A stretch of 64,000 nucleotides of DNA from NCBI GenBank assembly GCA_964057225.1, contig OZ059900.1, positions 18,367,638 to 18,431,637 on the forward strand. Direction: 5' to 3'. The position numbers and the translations under genes were made by a program. This DNA comes from Auanema rhodensis (Eukaryota; Nematoda; Chromadorea; Rhabditida; Rhabditidae). The notes under the pieces are model-generated. The model made no database searches. It saw only the letters and a program-made list of their open reading frames with translations, and was not told the DNA's origin. This document shows positions 50,688 to 64,000 of this stretch, piece after piece (the stretch's first letter is position 1; each line of letters starts with the position of its first letter).

Positions 50688-53081
50688 GGTTTTATTGACA
50701 TTGCATGAGTTTGAACACATGAAATCGTAAGTCAAAACCTTGTTTACAGCGAAATTTCCAAAAACTGGTTTTCCAGCATAATAAAATATTTCTCATGGGA
50801 AATACTGTGTTTTTGTATTTTTATAGTGTTCAGCATGTAAAATGCTTCATTTTAGTATGTAACACGCTGAAATTCGTTGCATTTGACGACTCATATGAAC
50901 AAAAATCGATTTAATCAATATTAGCCATAAGAGGCGTGCCCTCAGAATATGCTAATTTCCTTAATTTTCTAACCCCTGTTTTTTTGTCGTGAAAGTGGAA
51001 CTAGACGTTGTAGGAACAATTTTGAGCTAGGTTTCATTGACATTGCATGAGTTTGAACACATGAAATCGTAAGTCAAAACCTTGTTTACAGCGAAATTTC
51101 CAAAAACTGGTTTTCCAGCATAATAAAATATTTCTCATGGGAAATACTGTGTTTTTGTATTTTTATAGTGTTCAGCATGTAAAATGCTTCATTTTAGTAT
51201 GTAACACGCTGAAATTCGTTGCATTTGACGACTCATATGAACAAAAATCGATTTAATCAATATTAGCCATAAGAGGCGTGCCCTCAGAATATGCTAATTT
51301 CCTTAATTTTCTAACCCCTGTTTTTTTGTCGTGAAAGTGGAACTAGACGTTGTAATAACAATTTTGAGCTAGGTTTCATTGACATTGCATGAGTTTGAAC
51401 ACATGAAATCGTAAGTCAAAACCTTGTTTACAGCGAAATTTCCAAAAACTGGTTTTCCAGCATAATAAAATATTTCTCATGGGAAATACTGTGTTTTTGT
51501 ATTTTTCTAGTGTTCAGCATGTGAAATGCTTCATTTTAGTATGTAACACGCTGAAATTCGTTGCATTTGACGACTCATATGAACAAAAATCGATTTAATC
51601 AATATTAGCCATAAGGGGCGTGCCCTCAGAATATGCTAATTTCCTTAATTTTCTAACCCCTGTTTTGTTGTCGTGAAAGTGGAACTAGACGTTGTAGGAA
51701 CAATTTTGAGCTAGGTTTCATTGACATTGCATGAGTTTGAACACATGAAATCGTAAGTCAAAACCTTGTTTACAGCGAAATTTCCAAAAACTGGTTTTCC
51801 AGCATAATAAAATATTTCTCATGGGAAATACTGTGTTTTTGTATTTTTATAGTGTTCAGCATGTAAAATGTTTCATTTTAGTATGTAACACGCTGAAATT
51901 CGTTGCATTTGACGACTCATATGAACAAAAATCGATTTAATCAATATTAGCCATAAGAGGCGTGCCCTCAGAATATGCTAATTTCCTTAATTTTCTAACC
52001 CCTGTTTTTTTGTCGTGAAAGTGGAACTAGACGTTGTAATAACAATTTTGAGCTAGGTTTCATTGACATTGCATGAGTTTGAGCACATGAAATCGTAAGT
52101 CAAAACCTTGTTTACAGCGAAATTTCCAAAAACTGGTTTTCCAGCATAATAAAATATTTCTCATGGGAAATACTGTGTTTTTGTATTTTTCTAGTGTTCA
52201 GCATGTAAAATGTTTCATTTTAGTATGTAACACGCTGAAATTCGTTGCATTTGACGACTCATATGAACAAAAATCGATTTAATCAATATTAGCCATAAGG
52301 GGCGTGCCCTCAGAATATGCTAATTTCCTTAATTTTCTAACCCCTGTTTTTTTGTCGTGAAAGTGGAACTAGACGTTGTAGGAACAATTTTGAGCTAGGT
52401 TTCATTGACATTGCATGAGTTTGAACACATGAAATCGTAAGTCAAAACCTTGTTTACAGCGAAATTTCCAAAAACTGGTTTTCCAGCATAATAAAATATT
52501 TCTCATGGGAAATACTGTGTTTTTGTATTTTTATAATGTTCAGCATGTAAAATGTTTCATTTTAGTATGTAACACGCTGAAATTCGTTGCATTTGACGAC
52601 TCATATGAACAAAAATCGATTTAATCAATATTAGCCATAAAGGGCGTGCCCTCAGAATATGCTAATTTCCTTAATTTTCTAACCCCTGTTTTGTTGTCGT
52701 GAAAGTGGAACTAGACGTTGTAGGAACAATTTTGAGCTAGGTTTCATTGACATTGCATGAGTTTGAACACATGAAATCGTAAGTCAAAACCTTGTTTACA
52801 GCGAACTTTCCAAAAACTGGTTTTCCAGCATAATAAAATATTTCTTATGGGAAATACTGTGTTTTTGTATTTTTCTAGTGTTCAGCATGTGAAATGCTTC
52901 ATTTTAGTATGTAACACGCTGAAATTCGTTGCATTTGACGACTCATATGAACAAAAATCGATTTAATCAATATTAGCCATAAGGGGCGTGCCCTCAGAAT
53001 ATGCTAATTTCCTTAATTTTCTAACCCCTGTTTTGTTGTCGTGAAAGTGGAACTAGACGTTGTAGGAACAATTTTGAGCTA

Positions 53082-56000
53082 GGTTTCATTGACATTGCAT
53101 GAGTTTGAACACATGAAATCGTAAGTCAAAACCTTGTTTACAGCGAAATTTCCAAAAACTGGTTTTCCAGCATAATAAAATATTTCTCATGGGAAATACT
53201 GTGTTTTTGTATTTTTCTAGTGTTCAGCATGTAAAATGCTTCATTTTAGTATGTAACACGCTGAAATTCGTTGCATTTGACGACTCATATGAACAAAAAT
53301 CGATTTAATCAATATTAGCCATAAGAGGCGTGCCCTCAGAATATGCTAATTTCCTTAATTTTCTAACCCCTGTTTTTTTGTCGTGAAAGTGGAACTAGAC
53401 GTTGTACGAACAATTTTGAGCTAGGTTTCATTGACATTGCATGAGTTTGAACACATGAAATCGTAAGTCAAAACCTTGTTTACAGCGAAATTTCCAAAAA
53501 CTGGTTTTCCAGCATAATAAAATATTTCTCATGGGAAATACTGTGTTTTTGTATTTTTATAGTGTTCAGCATGTAAAATGTTTCATTTTAGTATGTAACA
53601 CGCTGAAATTCGTTGCATTTGACGACTCATATGAACAAAAATCGATTTAATCAATATTAGCCATAAGGGGCGTGCCCTCAGAATATGCTAATTATCTAAT
53701 TTTCTAACCACTGTTTTTTTGTCGTGAAAGTGGAACTAGACGTTGTAGGAACAATTTTGAGCTAGGTTTCATTGACATTGCATGAGTTTGAACACATGAA
53801 ATCGTAAGTCAAAACCTTGTTTACAGCGAAATTTCCAAAAACTGGTTTTCCAGCATAATAAAATATTTCTCATGGGAAATACTGTGTTTTTGTATTTTTA
53901 TAGTGTTCAGCATGTAAAATGCTTCATTTTAGTATGTAACACGCTGAAATTCGTTGCATTTGACGACTCATATGAACAAAAATCGATTTAATCAATATTA
54001 GCCATAAGAGGCGTGCCCTCAGAATATGCTAATTTCCTTAATTTTCTAACCCCTGTTTTTTTGTCGTGAAAGTGGAACTAGACGTTGTAATAACAATTTT
54101 GAGCTAGGTTTCATTGACATTGCATGAGTTTGAACACATGAAATCGTAAGTCAAAACCTTGTTTACAGCGAAATTTCCAAAAACTGGTTTTCCAGCATAA
54201 TAAAATATTTCTCATGGGAAATACTGTGTTTTTGTATTTTTCTAGTGTTCAGCATGTAAAATGCTTCATTTTAGTATGTAACACGCTGAAATTCGTTGCA
54301 TTTGACGACTCATATGAACAAAAATCGATTTAATCAATATTAGCCATAAGAGGCGTGCCCTCAGAATATGCTAATTTCCTTAATTTTCTAACCCCTGTTT
54401 TTTTGTCGTGAAAGTGGAACTAGACGTTGTACGAACAATTTTGAGCTAGGTTTCATTGACATTGCATGAGTTTGAACACATGAAATCGTAAGTCAAAACC
54501 TTGTTTACAGCGAAATTTCCAAAAACTGGTTTTCCAGCATAATAAAATATTTCTCATGGGAAATACTGTGTTTTTGTATTTTTATAGTGTTCAGCATGTA
54601 AAATGTTTCATTTTAGTATGTAACACGCTGAAATTCGTTGCATTTGACGACTCATATGAACAAAAATCGATTTAATCAATATTAGCCATAAGGGGCGTGC
54701 CCTCAGAATATGCTAATTATCTAATTTTCTAACCACTGTTTTTTTGTCGTGAAAGTGGAACTAGACGTTGTAGGAACAATTTTGAGCTAGGTTTCATTGA
54801 CATTGCATGAGTTTGAACACATGAAATCGTAAGTCAAAACCTTGTTTACAGCGAAATTTCCAAAAACTGGTTTTCCAGCATAATAAAATATTTCTCATGG
54901 GAAATACTGTGTTTTTGTATTTTTATAGTGTTCAGCATGTAAAATGCTTCATTTTAGTATGTAACACGCTGAAATTCGTTGCATTTGACGACTCATATGA
55001 ACAAAAATCGATTTAATCAATATTAGCCATAAGAGGCGTGCCCTCAGAATATGCTAATTTCCTTAATTTTCTAACCCCTGTTTTTTTGTCGTGAAAGTGG
55101 AACTAGACGTTGTAATAACAATTTTGAGCTAGGTTTCATTGACATTGCATGAGTTTGAACACATGAAATCGTAAGTCAAAACCTTGTTTACAGCGAAATT
55201 TCCAAAAACTGGTTTTCCAGCATAATAAAATATTTCTCATGGGAAATACTGTGTTTTTGTATTTTTCTAGTGTTCAGCATGTAAAATGCTTCATTTTAGT
55301 ATGTAACACGCTGAAATTCGTTGCATTTGACGACTCATATGAACAAAAATCGATTTAATCAATATTAGCCATAAGAGGCGTGCCCTCAGAATATGCTAAT
55401 TTCCTTAATTTTCTAACCCCTGTTTTTTTGTCGTGAAAGTGGAACTAGACGTTGTACGAACAATTTTGAGCTAGGTTTCATTGACATTGCATGAGTTTGA
55501 ACACATGAAATCGTAAGTCAAAACCTTGTTTACAGCGAAATTTCCAAAAACTGGTTTTCCAGCATAATAAAATATTTCTCATGGGAAATACTGTGTTTTT
55601 GTATTTTTATAGTGTTCAGCATGTAAAATGTTTCATTTTAGTATGTAACACGCTGAAATTCGTTGCATTTGACGACTCATATGAACAAAAATCGATTTAA
55701 TCAATATTAGCCATAAGGGGCGTGCCCTCAGAATATGCTAATTATCTAATTTTCTAACCACTGTTTTTTTGTCGTGAAAGTGGAACTAGACGTTGTAGGA
55801 ACAATTTTGAGCTAGGTTTCATTGACATTGCATGAGTTTGAACACATGAAATCGTAAGTCAAAACCTTGTTTACAGCGAAATTTCCAAAAACTGGTTTTC
55901 CAGCATAATAAAATATTTCTCATGGGAAATACTGTGTTTTTGTATTTTTATAGTGTTCAGCATGTAAAATGCTTCATTTTAGTATGTAACACGCTGAAAT

Positions 56001-57522
56001 TCGTTGCATTTGACGACTCATATGAACAAAAATCGATTTAATCAATATTAGCCATAAGAGGCGTGCCCTCAGAATATGCTAATTTCCTTAATTTTCTAAC
56101 CCCTGTTTTTTTGTCGTGAAAGTGGAACTAGACGTTGTAATAACAATTTTGAGCTAGGTTTCATTGACATTGCATGAGTTTGAACACATGAAATCGTAAG
56201 TCAAAACCTTGTTTACAGCGAAATTTCCAAAAACTGGTTTTCCAGCATAATAAAATATTTCTCATGGGAAATACTGTGTTTTTGTATTTTTCTAGTGTTC
56301 AGCATGTAAAATGCTTCATTTTAGTATGTAACACGCTGAAATTCGTTGCATTTGACGACTCATATGAACAAAAATCGATTTAATCAATATTAGCCATAAG
56401 AGGCGTGCCCTCAGAATATGCTAATTTCCTTAATTTTCTAACCCCTGTTTTTTTGTCGTGAAAGTGGAACTAGACGTTGTACGAACAATTTTGAGCTAGG
56501 TTTCATTGACATTGCATGAGTTTGAACACATGAAATCGTAAGTCAAAACCTTGTTTACAGCGAAATTTCCAAAAACTGGTTTTCCAGCATAATAAAATAT
56601 TTCTCATGGGAAATACTGTGTTTTTGTATTTTTATAGTGTTCAGCATGTAAAATGTTTCATTTTAGTATGTAACACGCTGAAATTCGTTGCATTTGACGA
56701 CTCATATGAACAAAAATCGATTTAATCAATATTAGCCATAAGGGGCGTGCCCTCAGAATATGCTAATTATCTAATTTTCTAACCACTGTTTTTTTGTCGT
56801 GAAAGTGGAACTAGACGTTGTAGGAACAATTTTGAGCTAGGTTTCATTGACATTGCATGAGTTTGAACACATGAAATCGTAAGTCAAAACCTTGTTTACA
56901 GCGAAATTTCCAAAAACTGGTTTTCCAGCATAATAAAATATTTCTCATGGGAAATACTGTGTTTTTGTATTTTTATAGTGTTCAGCATGTAAAATGCTTC
57001 ATTTTAGTATGTAACACGCTGAAATTCGTTGCATTTGACGACTCATATGAACAAAAATCGATTTAATCAATATTAGCCATAAGAGGCGTGCCCTCAGAAT
57101 ATGCTAATTTCCTTAATTTTCTAACCCCTGTTTTTTTGTCGTGAAAGTGGAACTAGACGTTGTAATAACAATTTTGAGCTAGGTTTCATTGACATTGCAT
57201 GAGTTTGAACACATGAAATCGTAAGTCAAAACCTTGTTTACAGCGAAATTTCCAAAAACTGGTTTTCCAGCATAATAAAATATTTCTCATGGGAAATACT
57301 GTGTTTTTGTATTTTTATAGTGTTCAGCATGTAAAATGTTTCATTTTAGTATGTAACACGCTGAAATTCGTTGCATTTGACGACTCATATGAACAAAAAT
57401 CGATTTAATCAATATTAGCCATAAGGGGCGTGCCCTCAGAATATGCTAATTATCTAATTTTCTAACCACTGTTTTTTTGTCGTGAAAGTGGAACTAGACG
57501 TTGTAGGAACAATTTTGAGCTA
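53082..57522 (-). repeat. 3-monomer HOR of 1,025 bp, 13 monomers
   Basis: Three types alternate: M1 (ttttatag, aaaatgtttc, aaggggcg, aattatctaatttt, aaccactg, gtaggaac), M2 (ttttatag, aaaatgcttc, aagaggcg, gtaataac) and M3 (ttctagtg, aaaatgcttc, aagaggcg, gtacgaac). The M1-specific aaccactg occurs at 53,706, 54,731, 55,756 and 56,781, exactly 1,025 bp apart, and then at 57,464 after only 683 bp, showing loss of one M3. The units look nearly identical, so this HOR expanded recently and independently of the forward arm. Confidence 0.92.
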
Positions 57523-60500
57523 GGTTTCATTGACATTGCATGAGTTTGAACACATGAAATCGTAAGTCAAAACCTTGTTTACAGCGAAATTTCCAAAAAC
57601 TGGTTTTCCAGCATAATAAAATATTTCTCATGGGAAATACTGTGTTTTTGTATTTTTCTAGTGTTCAGCATGTAAAATGCTTCATTTTAGTATGTAACAC
57701 GCTGAAATTCGTTGCATTTGACGACTCATATGAACAAAAATCGATTTAATCAATATTAGCCATAAGAGGCGTGCCCTCAGAATATGCTAATTTCCTTAAT
57801 TTTCTAACCCCTGTTTTTTTGTCGTGAAAGTGGAACTAGACGTTGTAATAACAATTTTGAGCTAGGTTTCATTGACATTGCATGAGTTTGAACACATGAA
57901 ATCGTAAGTCAAAACCTTGTTTACAGCGAAATTTCCAAAAACTGGTTTTCCAGCATAATAAAATATTTCTCATGGGAAATACTGTGTTTTTGTATTTTTC
58001 TAGTGTTCAGCATGTGAAATGTTTCATTTTAGTATGTAACACGCTGAAATTCGTTGCATTTGACGACTCATATGAACAAAAATCGATTTAATCAATATTA
58101 GCCATAAGGGGCGTGCCCTCAGAATATGCTAATTTCCTTAATTTTCTAACCCCTGTTTTGTTGTCGTGAAAGTGGAACTAGACGTTGTAGGAACAATTTT
58201 GAGCTAGGTTTCATTGACATTGCATGAGTTTGAACACATGAAATCGTAAGTCAAAACCTTGTTTACAGCGAAATTTCCAAAAACTGGTTTTCCAGCATAA
58301 TAAAATATTTCTCATGGGAAATACTGTGTTTTTGTATTTTTCTAGTGTTCAGCATGTGAAATGCTTCATTTTAGTATGTAACACGCTGAAATTCGTTTCA
58401 TTTGACGACTCATATGAACAAAAATCGATTTAATCAATATTAGCCATAAGGGGCGTGCCCTCAGAATATGCTAATTTCCTTAATTTTCTAACCCCTGTTT
58501 TTTTGTCGTGAAAGTGGAACTAGACGTTGTAGGAACAATTTTGAGCTAGGTTTCATTGACATTGCATGAGTTTGAACACATGAAATCGTAAGTCAAAACC
58601 TTGTTTACAGCGAAATTTCCAAAAACTGGTTTTCCAGCATAATAAAATATTTCTCATGGGAAATACTGTGTTTTTGTATTTTTATAGTGTTCAGCATGTA
58701 AAATGTTTCATTTTAGTATGTAACACGCTGAAATTCGTTGCATTTGACGACTCATATGAACAAAAATCGATTTAATCAATATTAGCCATAAGAGGCGTGC
58801 CCTCAGAATATGCTAATTTCCTTAATTTTCTAACCCCTGTTTTTTTGTCGTGAAAGTGAAACTAGACGTTGTAATAACAATTTTGAGCTAGGTTTCATTG
58901 ACATTGCATGAGTTTGAACACATGAAATCGTAAGTCAAAACCTTGTTTACAGCGAAATTTCCAAAAACTGGTTTTCCAGCATAATAAAATATTTCTCATG
59001 GGAAATACTGTGTTTTTGTATTTTTCTAGTGTTCAGCATGTAAAATGCTTCATTTTAGTATGTAACACGCTGAAATTCGTTTCATTTGACGACTCATATG
59101 AACAAAAATCGATTTAATCAATATTAGCCATAAGGGGCGTGCCCTCAGAATATGCTAATTTCCTTAATTTTCTAACCCCTGTTTTTTTGTCGTGAAAGTG
59201 GAACTAGACGTTGTAGGAACAATTTTGAGCTAGGTTTCATTGACATTGCATGAGTTTGAACACATGAAATCGTAAGTCAAAACCTTGTTTACAGCGAAAT
59301 TTCCAAAAACTGGTTTTCCAGCATAATAAAATATTTCTCATGGGAAATACTGTGTTTTTGTATTTTTATAGTGTTCAGCATGTAAAATGTTTCATTTTAG
59401 TATGTAACACGCTGAAATTCGTTGCATTTGACGACTCATATGAACAAAAATCGATTTAATCAATATTAGCCATAAGAGGCGTGCCCTCAGAATATGCTAA
59501 TTTCCTTAATTTTCTAACCCGTGTTTTTTTGTCGTGAAAGTGGAACTAGACGTTGTAATAACAATTTTGAGCTAGGTTTCATTGACATTGCATGAGTTTG
59601 AACACATGAAATCGTAAGTCAAAACCTTGTTTACAGCGAAATTTCCAAAAACTGGTTTTCCAGCATAATAAAATATTTCTCATGGGAAATACTGTGTTTT
59701 TGTATTTTTCTAGTGTTCAGCATGTGAAATGCTTCATTTTAGTATGTAACACGCTGAAATTCGTTGCATTTGACGACTCATATGAACAAAAATCGATTTA
59801 ATCAATATTAGCCATAAGGGGCGTGCCCTCAGAATATGCTAATTTCCTTAATTTTCTAACCCCTGTTTTGTTGTCGTGAAAGTGGAACTAGACGTTGTAG
59901 GAACAATTTTGAGCTAGGTTTCATTGACATTGCATGAGTTTGAACACATGAAATCGTAAGTCAAAACCTTGTTTACAGCGAAATTTCCAAAAACTGGTTT
60001 TCCAGCATAATAAAATATTTCTCATGGGAAATACTGTGTTTTTGTATTTTTCTAGTGTTCAGCATGTAAAATGCTTCATTTTAGTATGTAACACGCTGAA
60101 ATTCGTTTCATTTGACGACTCATATGAACAAAAATCGATTTAATCAATATTAGCCATAAGGGGCGTGCCCTCAGAATATGCTAATTTCCTTAATTTTCTA
60201 ACCCCTGTTTTTTTGTCGTGAAAGTGGAACTAGACGTTGTAGGAACAATTTTGAGCTAGGTTTCATTGACATTGCATGAGTTTGAACACATGAAATCGTA
60301 AGTCAAAACCTTGTTTACAGCGAAATTTCCAAAAACTGGTTTTCCAGCATAATAAAATATTTCTCATGGGAAATACTGTGTTTTTGTATTTTTATAGTGT
60401 TCAGCATGTAAAATGTTTCATTTTAGTATGTAACACGCTGAAATTCGTTGCATTTGACGACTCATATGAACAAAAATCGATTTAATCAATATTAGCCATA

Positions 60501-63500
60501 AGAGGCGTGCCCTCAGAATATGCTAATTTCCTTAATTTTCTAACCCCTGTTTTTTTGTCGTGAAAGTGAAACTAGACGTTGTAATAACAATTTTGAGCTA
60601 GGTTTCATTGACATTGCATGAGTTTGAACACATGAAATCGTAAGTCAAAACCTTGTTTACAGCGAAATTTCCAAAAACTGGTTTTCCAGCATAATAAAAT
60701 ATTTCTCATGGGAAATACTGTGTTTTTGTATTTTTCTAGTGTTCAGCATGTAAAATGCTTCATTTTAGTATGTAACACGCTGAAATTCGTTTCATTTGAC
60801 GACTCATATGAACAAAAATCGATTTAATCAATATTAGCCATAAGGGGCGTGCCCTCAGAATATGCTAATTTCCTTAATTTTCTAACCCCTGTTTTTTTGT
60901 CGTGAAAGTGGAACTAGACGTTGTAGGAACAATTTTGAGCTAGGTTTCATTGACATTGCATGAGTTTGAACACATGAAATCGTAAGTCAAAACCTTGTTT
61001 ACAGCGAAATTTCCAAAAACTGGTTTTCCAGCATAATAAAATATTTCTCATGGGAAATACTGTGTTTTTGTATTTTTATAGTGTTCAGCATGTAAAATGT
61101 TTCATTTTAGTATGTAACACGCTGAAATTCGTTGCATTTGACGACTCATATGAACAAAAATCGATTTAATCAATATTAGCCATAAGAGGCGTGCCCTCAG
61201 AATATGCTAATTTCCTTAATTTTCTAACCCCTGTTTTTTTGTCGTGAAAGTGAAACTAGACGTTGTAATAACAATTTTGAGCTAGGTTTCATTGACATTG
61301 CATGAGTTTGAACACATGAAATCGTAAGTCAAAACCTTGTTTACAGCGAAATTTCCAAAAACTGGTTTTCCAGCATAATAAAATATTTCTCATGGGAAAT
61401 ACTGTGTTTTTGTATTTTTCTAGTGTTCAGCATGTAAAATGCTTCATTTTAGTATGTAACACGCTGAAATTCGTTTCATTTGACGACTCATATGAACAAA
61501 AATCGATTTAATCAATATTAGCCATAAGGGGCGTGCCCTCAGAATATGCTAATTTCCTTAATTTTCTAACCCCTGTTTTTTTGTCGTGAAAGTGGAACTA
61601 GACGTTGTAGGAACAATTTTGAGCTAGGTTTCATTGACATTGCATGAGTTTGAACACATGAAATCGTAAGTCAAAACCTTGTTTACAGCGAAATTTCCAA
61701 AAACTGGTTTTCCAGCATAATAAAATATTTCTCATGGGAAATACTGTGTTTTTGTATTTTTCTAGTGTTCAGCATGTAAAATGCTTCATTTTAGTATGTA
61801 ACACGCTGAAATTCGTTTCATTTGACGACTCATATGAACAAAAATCGATTTAATCAATATTAGCCATAAGGGGCGTGCCCTCAGAATATGCTAATTTCCT
61901 TAATTTTCTAACCCCTGTTTTTTTGTCGTGAAAGTGGAACTAGACGTTGTAGGAACAATTTTGAGCTAGGTTTCATTGACATTGCATGAGTTTGAACACA
62001 TGAAATCGTAAGTCAAAACCTTGTTTACAGCGAAATTTCCAAAAACTGGTTTTCCAGCATAATAAAATATTTCTCATGGGAAATACTGTGTTTTTGTATT
62101 TTTATAGTGTTCAGCATGTAAAATGTTTCATTTTAGTATGTAACACGCTGAAATTCGTTGCATTTGACGACTCATATGAACAAAAATCGATTTAATCAAT
62201 ATTAGCCATAAGAGGCGTGCCCTCAGAATATGCTAATTTCCTTAATTTTCTAACCCCTGTTTTTTTGTCGTGAAAGTGAAACTAGACGTTGTAATAACAA
62301 TTTTGAGCTAGGTTTCATTGACATTGCATGAGTTTGAACACATGAAATCGTAAGTCAAAACCTTGTTTACAGCGAAATTTCCAAAAACTGGTTTTCCAGC
62401 ATAATAAAATATTTCTCATGGGAAATACTGTGTTTTTGTATTTTTCTAGTGTTCAGCATGTAAAATGCTTCATTTTAGTATGTAACACGCTGAAATTCGT
62501 TTCATTTGACGACTCATATGAACAAAAATCGATTTAATCAATATTAGCCATAAGGGGCGTGCCCTCAGAATATGCTAATTTCCTTAATTTTCTAACCCCT
62601 GTTTTTTTGTCGTGAAAGTGGAACTAGACGTTGTAGGAACAATTTTGAGCTAGGTTTCATTGACATTGCATGAGTTTGAACACATGAAATCGTAAGTCAA
62701 AACCTTGTTTACAGCGAAATTTCCAAAAACTGGTTTTCCAGCATAATAAAATATTTCTCATGGGAAATACTGTGTTTTTGTATTTTTATAGTGTTCAGCA
62801 TGTAAAATGTTTCATTTTAGTATGTAACACGCTGAAATTCGTTGCATTTGACGACTCATATGAACAAAAATCGATTTAATCAATATTAGCCATAAGAGGC
62901 GTGCCCTCAGAATATGCTAATTTCCTTAATTTTCTAACCCCTGTTTTTTTGTCGTGAAAGTGGAACTAGACGTTGTAATAACAATTTTGAGCTAGGTTTC
63001 ATTGACATTGCATGAGTTTGAACACATGAAATCGTAAGTCAAAACCTTGTTTACAGCGAAATTTCCAAAAACTGGTTTTCCAGCATAATAAAATATTTCT
63101 CATGGGAAATACTGTGTTTTTGTATTTTTCTAGTGTTCAGCATGTGAAATGCTTCATTTTAGTATGTAACACGCTGAAATTCGTTGCATTTGACGACTCA
63201 TATGAACAAAAATCGATTTAATCAATATTAGCCATAAGGGGCGTGCCCTCAGAATATGCTAATTTCCTTAATTTTCTAACCCCTGTTTTGTTGTCGTGAA
63301 AGTGGAACTAGACGTTGTAGGAACAATTTTGAGCTAGGTTTCATTGACATTGCATGAGTTTGAACACATGAAATCGTAAGTCAAAACCTTGTTTACAGCG
63401 AAATTTCCAAAAACTGGTTTTCCAGCATAATAAAATATTTCTCATGGGAAATACTGTGTTTTTGTATTTTTCTAGTGTTCAGCATGTAAAATGCTTCATT

Positions 63501-64000
63501 TTAGTATGTAACACGCTGAAATTCGTTTCATTTGACGACTCATATGAACAAAAATCGATTTAATCAATATTAGCCATAAGGGGCGTGCCCTCAGAATATG
63601 CTAATTTCCTTAATTTTCTAACCCCTGTTTTTTTGTCGTGAAAGTGGAACTAGACGTTGTAGGAACAATTTTGAGCTAGGTTTCATTGACATTGCATGAG
63701 TTTGAACACATGAAATCGTAAGTCAAAACCTTGTTTACAGCGAAATTTCCAAAAACTGGTTTTCCAGCATAATAAAATATTTCTCATGGGAAATACTGTG
63801 TTTTTGTATTTTTCTAGTGTTCAGCATGTAAAATGCTTCATTTTAGTATGTAACACGCTGAAATTCGTTTCATTTGACGACTCATATGAACAAAAATCGA
63901 TTTAATCAATATTAGCCATAAGGGGCGTGCCCTCAGAATATGCTAATTTCCTTAATTTTCTAACCCCTGTTTTTTTGTCGTGAAAGTGGAACTAGACGTT
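57523..64000 (-). repeat. Mixed 2-, 3- and 5-monomer higher-order repeat region
   Basis: Three recurring types: one with attcgtttcatttg (near 58,394, 59,077, 60,102, 60,786, 61,470, 61,812, 62,496, 63,524 and 63,866), one with aaaatgtttc, aagaggcg and gtaataac, and one with gttttgttgtcg (near 58,157, 59,867 and 63,287). The second type often carries gtgaaactag, with its tgaaagtgaa at 58,851, 60,561, 61,245 and 62,271: spacings of five, two and three monomers. All monomers here appear to be 342 bp. The array runs off the window end within a monomer. Confidence 0.85.

Larger units (their letters stand above)
48455..64000 (-). repeat. Reverse-oriented satellite array, ~45.5 monomers
   Basis: From 48,455 onward the same monomer is read on the minus strand, with monomer boundaries (gagcta then ggttt) after 48,637, 48,979, 49,321, 49,663, 50,005, 50,347, 50,687, 51,029 and so on to the window end. 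Spacing is 342 bp in most copies and 340-341 bp in some, where small deletions occur. Stops in all three plus-strand frames fall within the first 43 bp of each unit, so it is non-coding. Several alleles are common here and rare or absent in most of the forward array: tttttatagtg (ctataaaa when read forward), cataagaggcg, and gttgtaataac (gttattacaac read forward, distinct from the gttaatacaac of the forward array). This arm is therefore a separate subfamily, most closely related to forward positions 45,800-48,454. Confidence 0.98.

Noticed and set aside
1-64000. CRISPR array
   Set aside because: The repeats are 341/342 bp and directly abutting, with no unique spacers and no cas genes.
1-64000. 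Protein-coding repeats or long ORFs
   Set aside because: Stops occur in all six frames within one monomer (forward positions 1, 27 and 65; reverse within 43 bp of each unit), so no sizeable ORF is possible.
1-64000. Prokaryotic plasmid concatemer or rolling-circle product
   Set aside because: There is no origin or replication gene in the unit, and copies differ in structured higher-order patterns rather than being identical.
1-64000. Naming the host species or a known satellite family
   Set aside because: I do not recognise the monomer with confidence, and composition and length are shared by many insects, nematodes, fishes and plants. A search of repeat databases would decide.

Overview
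The window holds no genes. It is one uninterrupted block of eukaryotic satellite DNA: a 341/342-bp, AT-rich monomer (about 34% GC, counted on the first copy) repeated head to tail from the first base to the last. Megabase-style tandem arrays of near-identical monomers of about two nucleosome lengths (2 x ~170 bp), arranged in higher-order blocks, are typical of centromeric or pericentromeric heterochromatin in animals and plants. The sequence does not let me name the species or the satellite family. Every reading frame on both strands meets stop codons within one monomer, and I saw no transposon, tRNA, rRNA or unique sequence.

Layout. (1) Positions 1-48,454: about 141.8 monomers in forward orientation. 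Positions 1-27,350 form one subfamily with very recent large duplications: roughly 142-11,631 is repeated at 15,861-27,350 (offset 15,719 bp, 46 monomers), and the stretch between (11,617-16,060) is a mosaic of parts of the same block. Positions ~27,336-45,799 are a second subfamily with its own diagnostic alleles and looser duplications (offsets 9,914 and 2,394 bp). Positions 45,800-48,454 are a third subfamily organised as a 3-monomer (1,026 bp) higher-order repeat. (2) At 48,449-48,457 the array flips orientation through a short junction with no extra DNA. (3) Positions 48,455-64,000: about 45.5 monomers in reverse orientation, including a clean 3-monomer (1,025 bp) higher-order repeat at 53,082-57,522 and mixed 2-, 3- and 5-monomer periodicities after it. 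Near the junction the three monomer types of the third forward subfamily reappear in mirror order, so the flip looks like a fold-back (inverted duplication) of the array itself.

How it works together. The likely role is structural (inference): chromatin packaging and perhaps kinetochore assembly. Each monomer carries a degenerate CENP-B-box-like motif and several short dyads, including a near-perfect 18-bp palindrome. The patterns of shared alleles record unequal exchange, block duplication and one inversion. The main points for follow-up are the inversion junction with its mirrored flanks and the 46-monomer duplication. Both should be tested against raw long reads, because such arrays are prone to assembly error.
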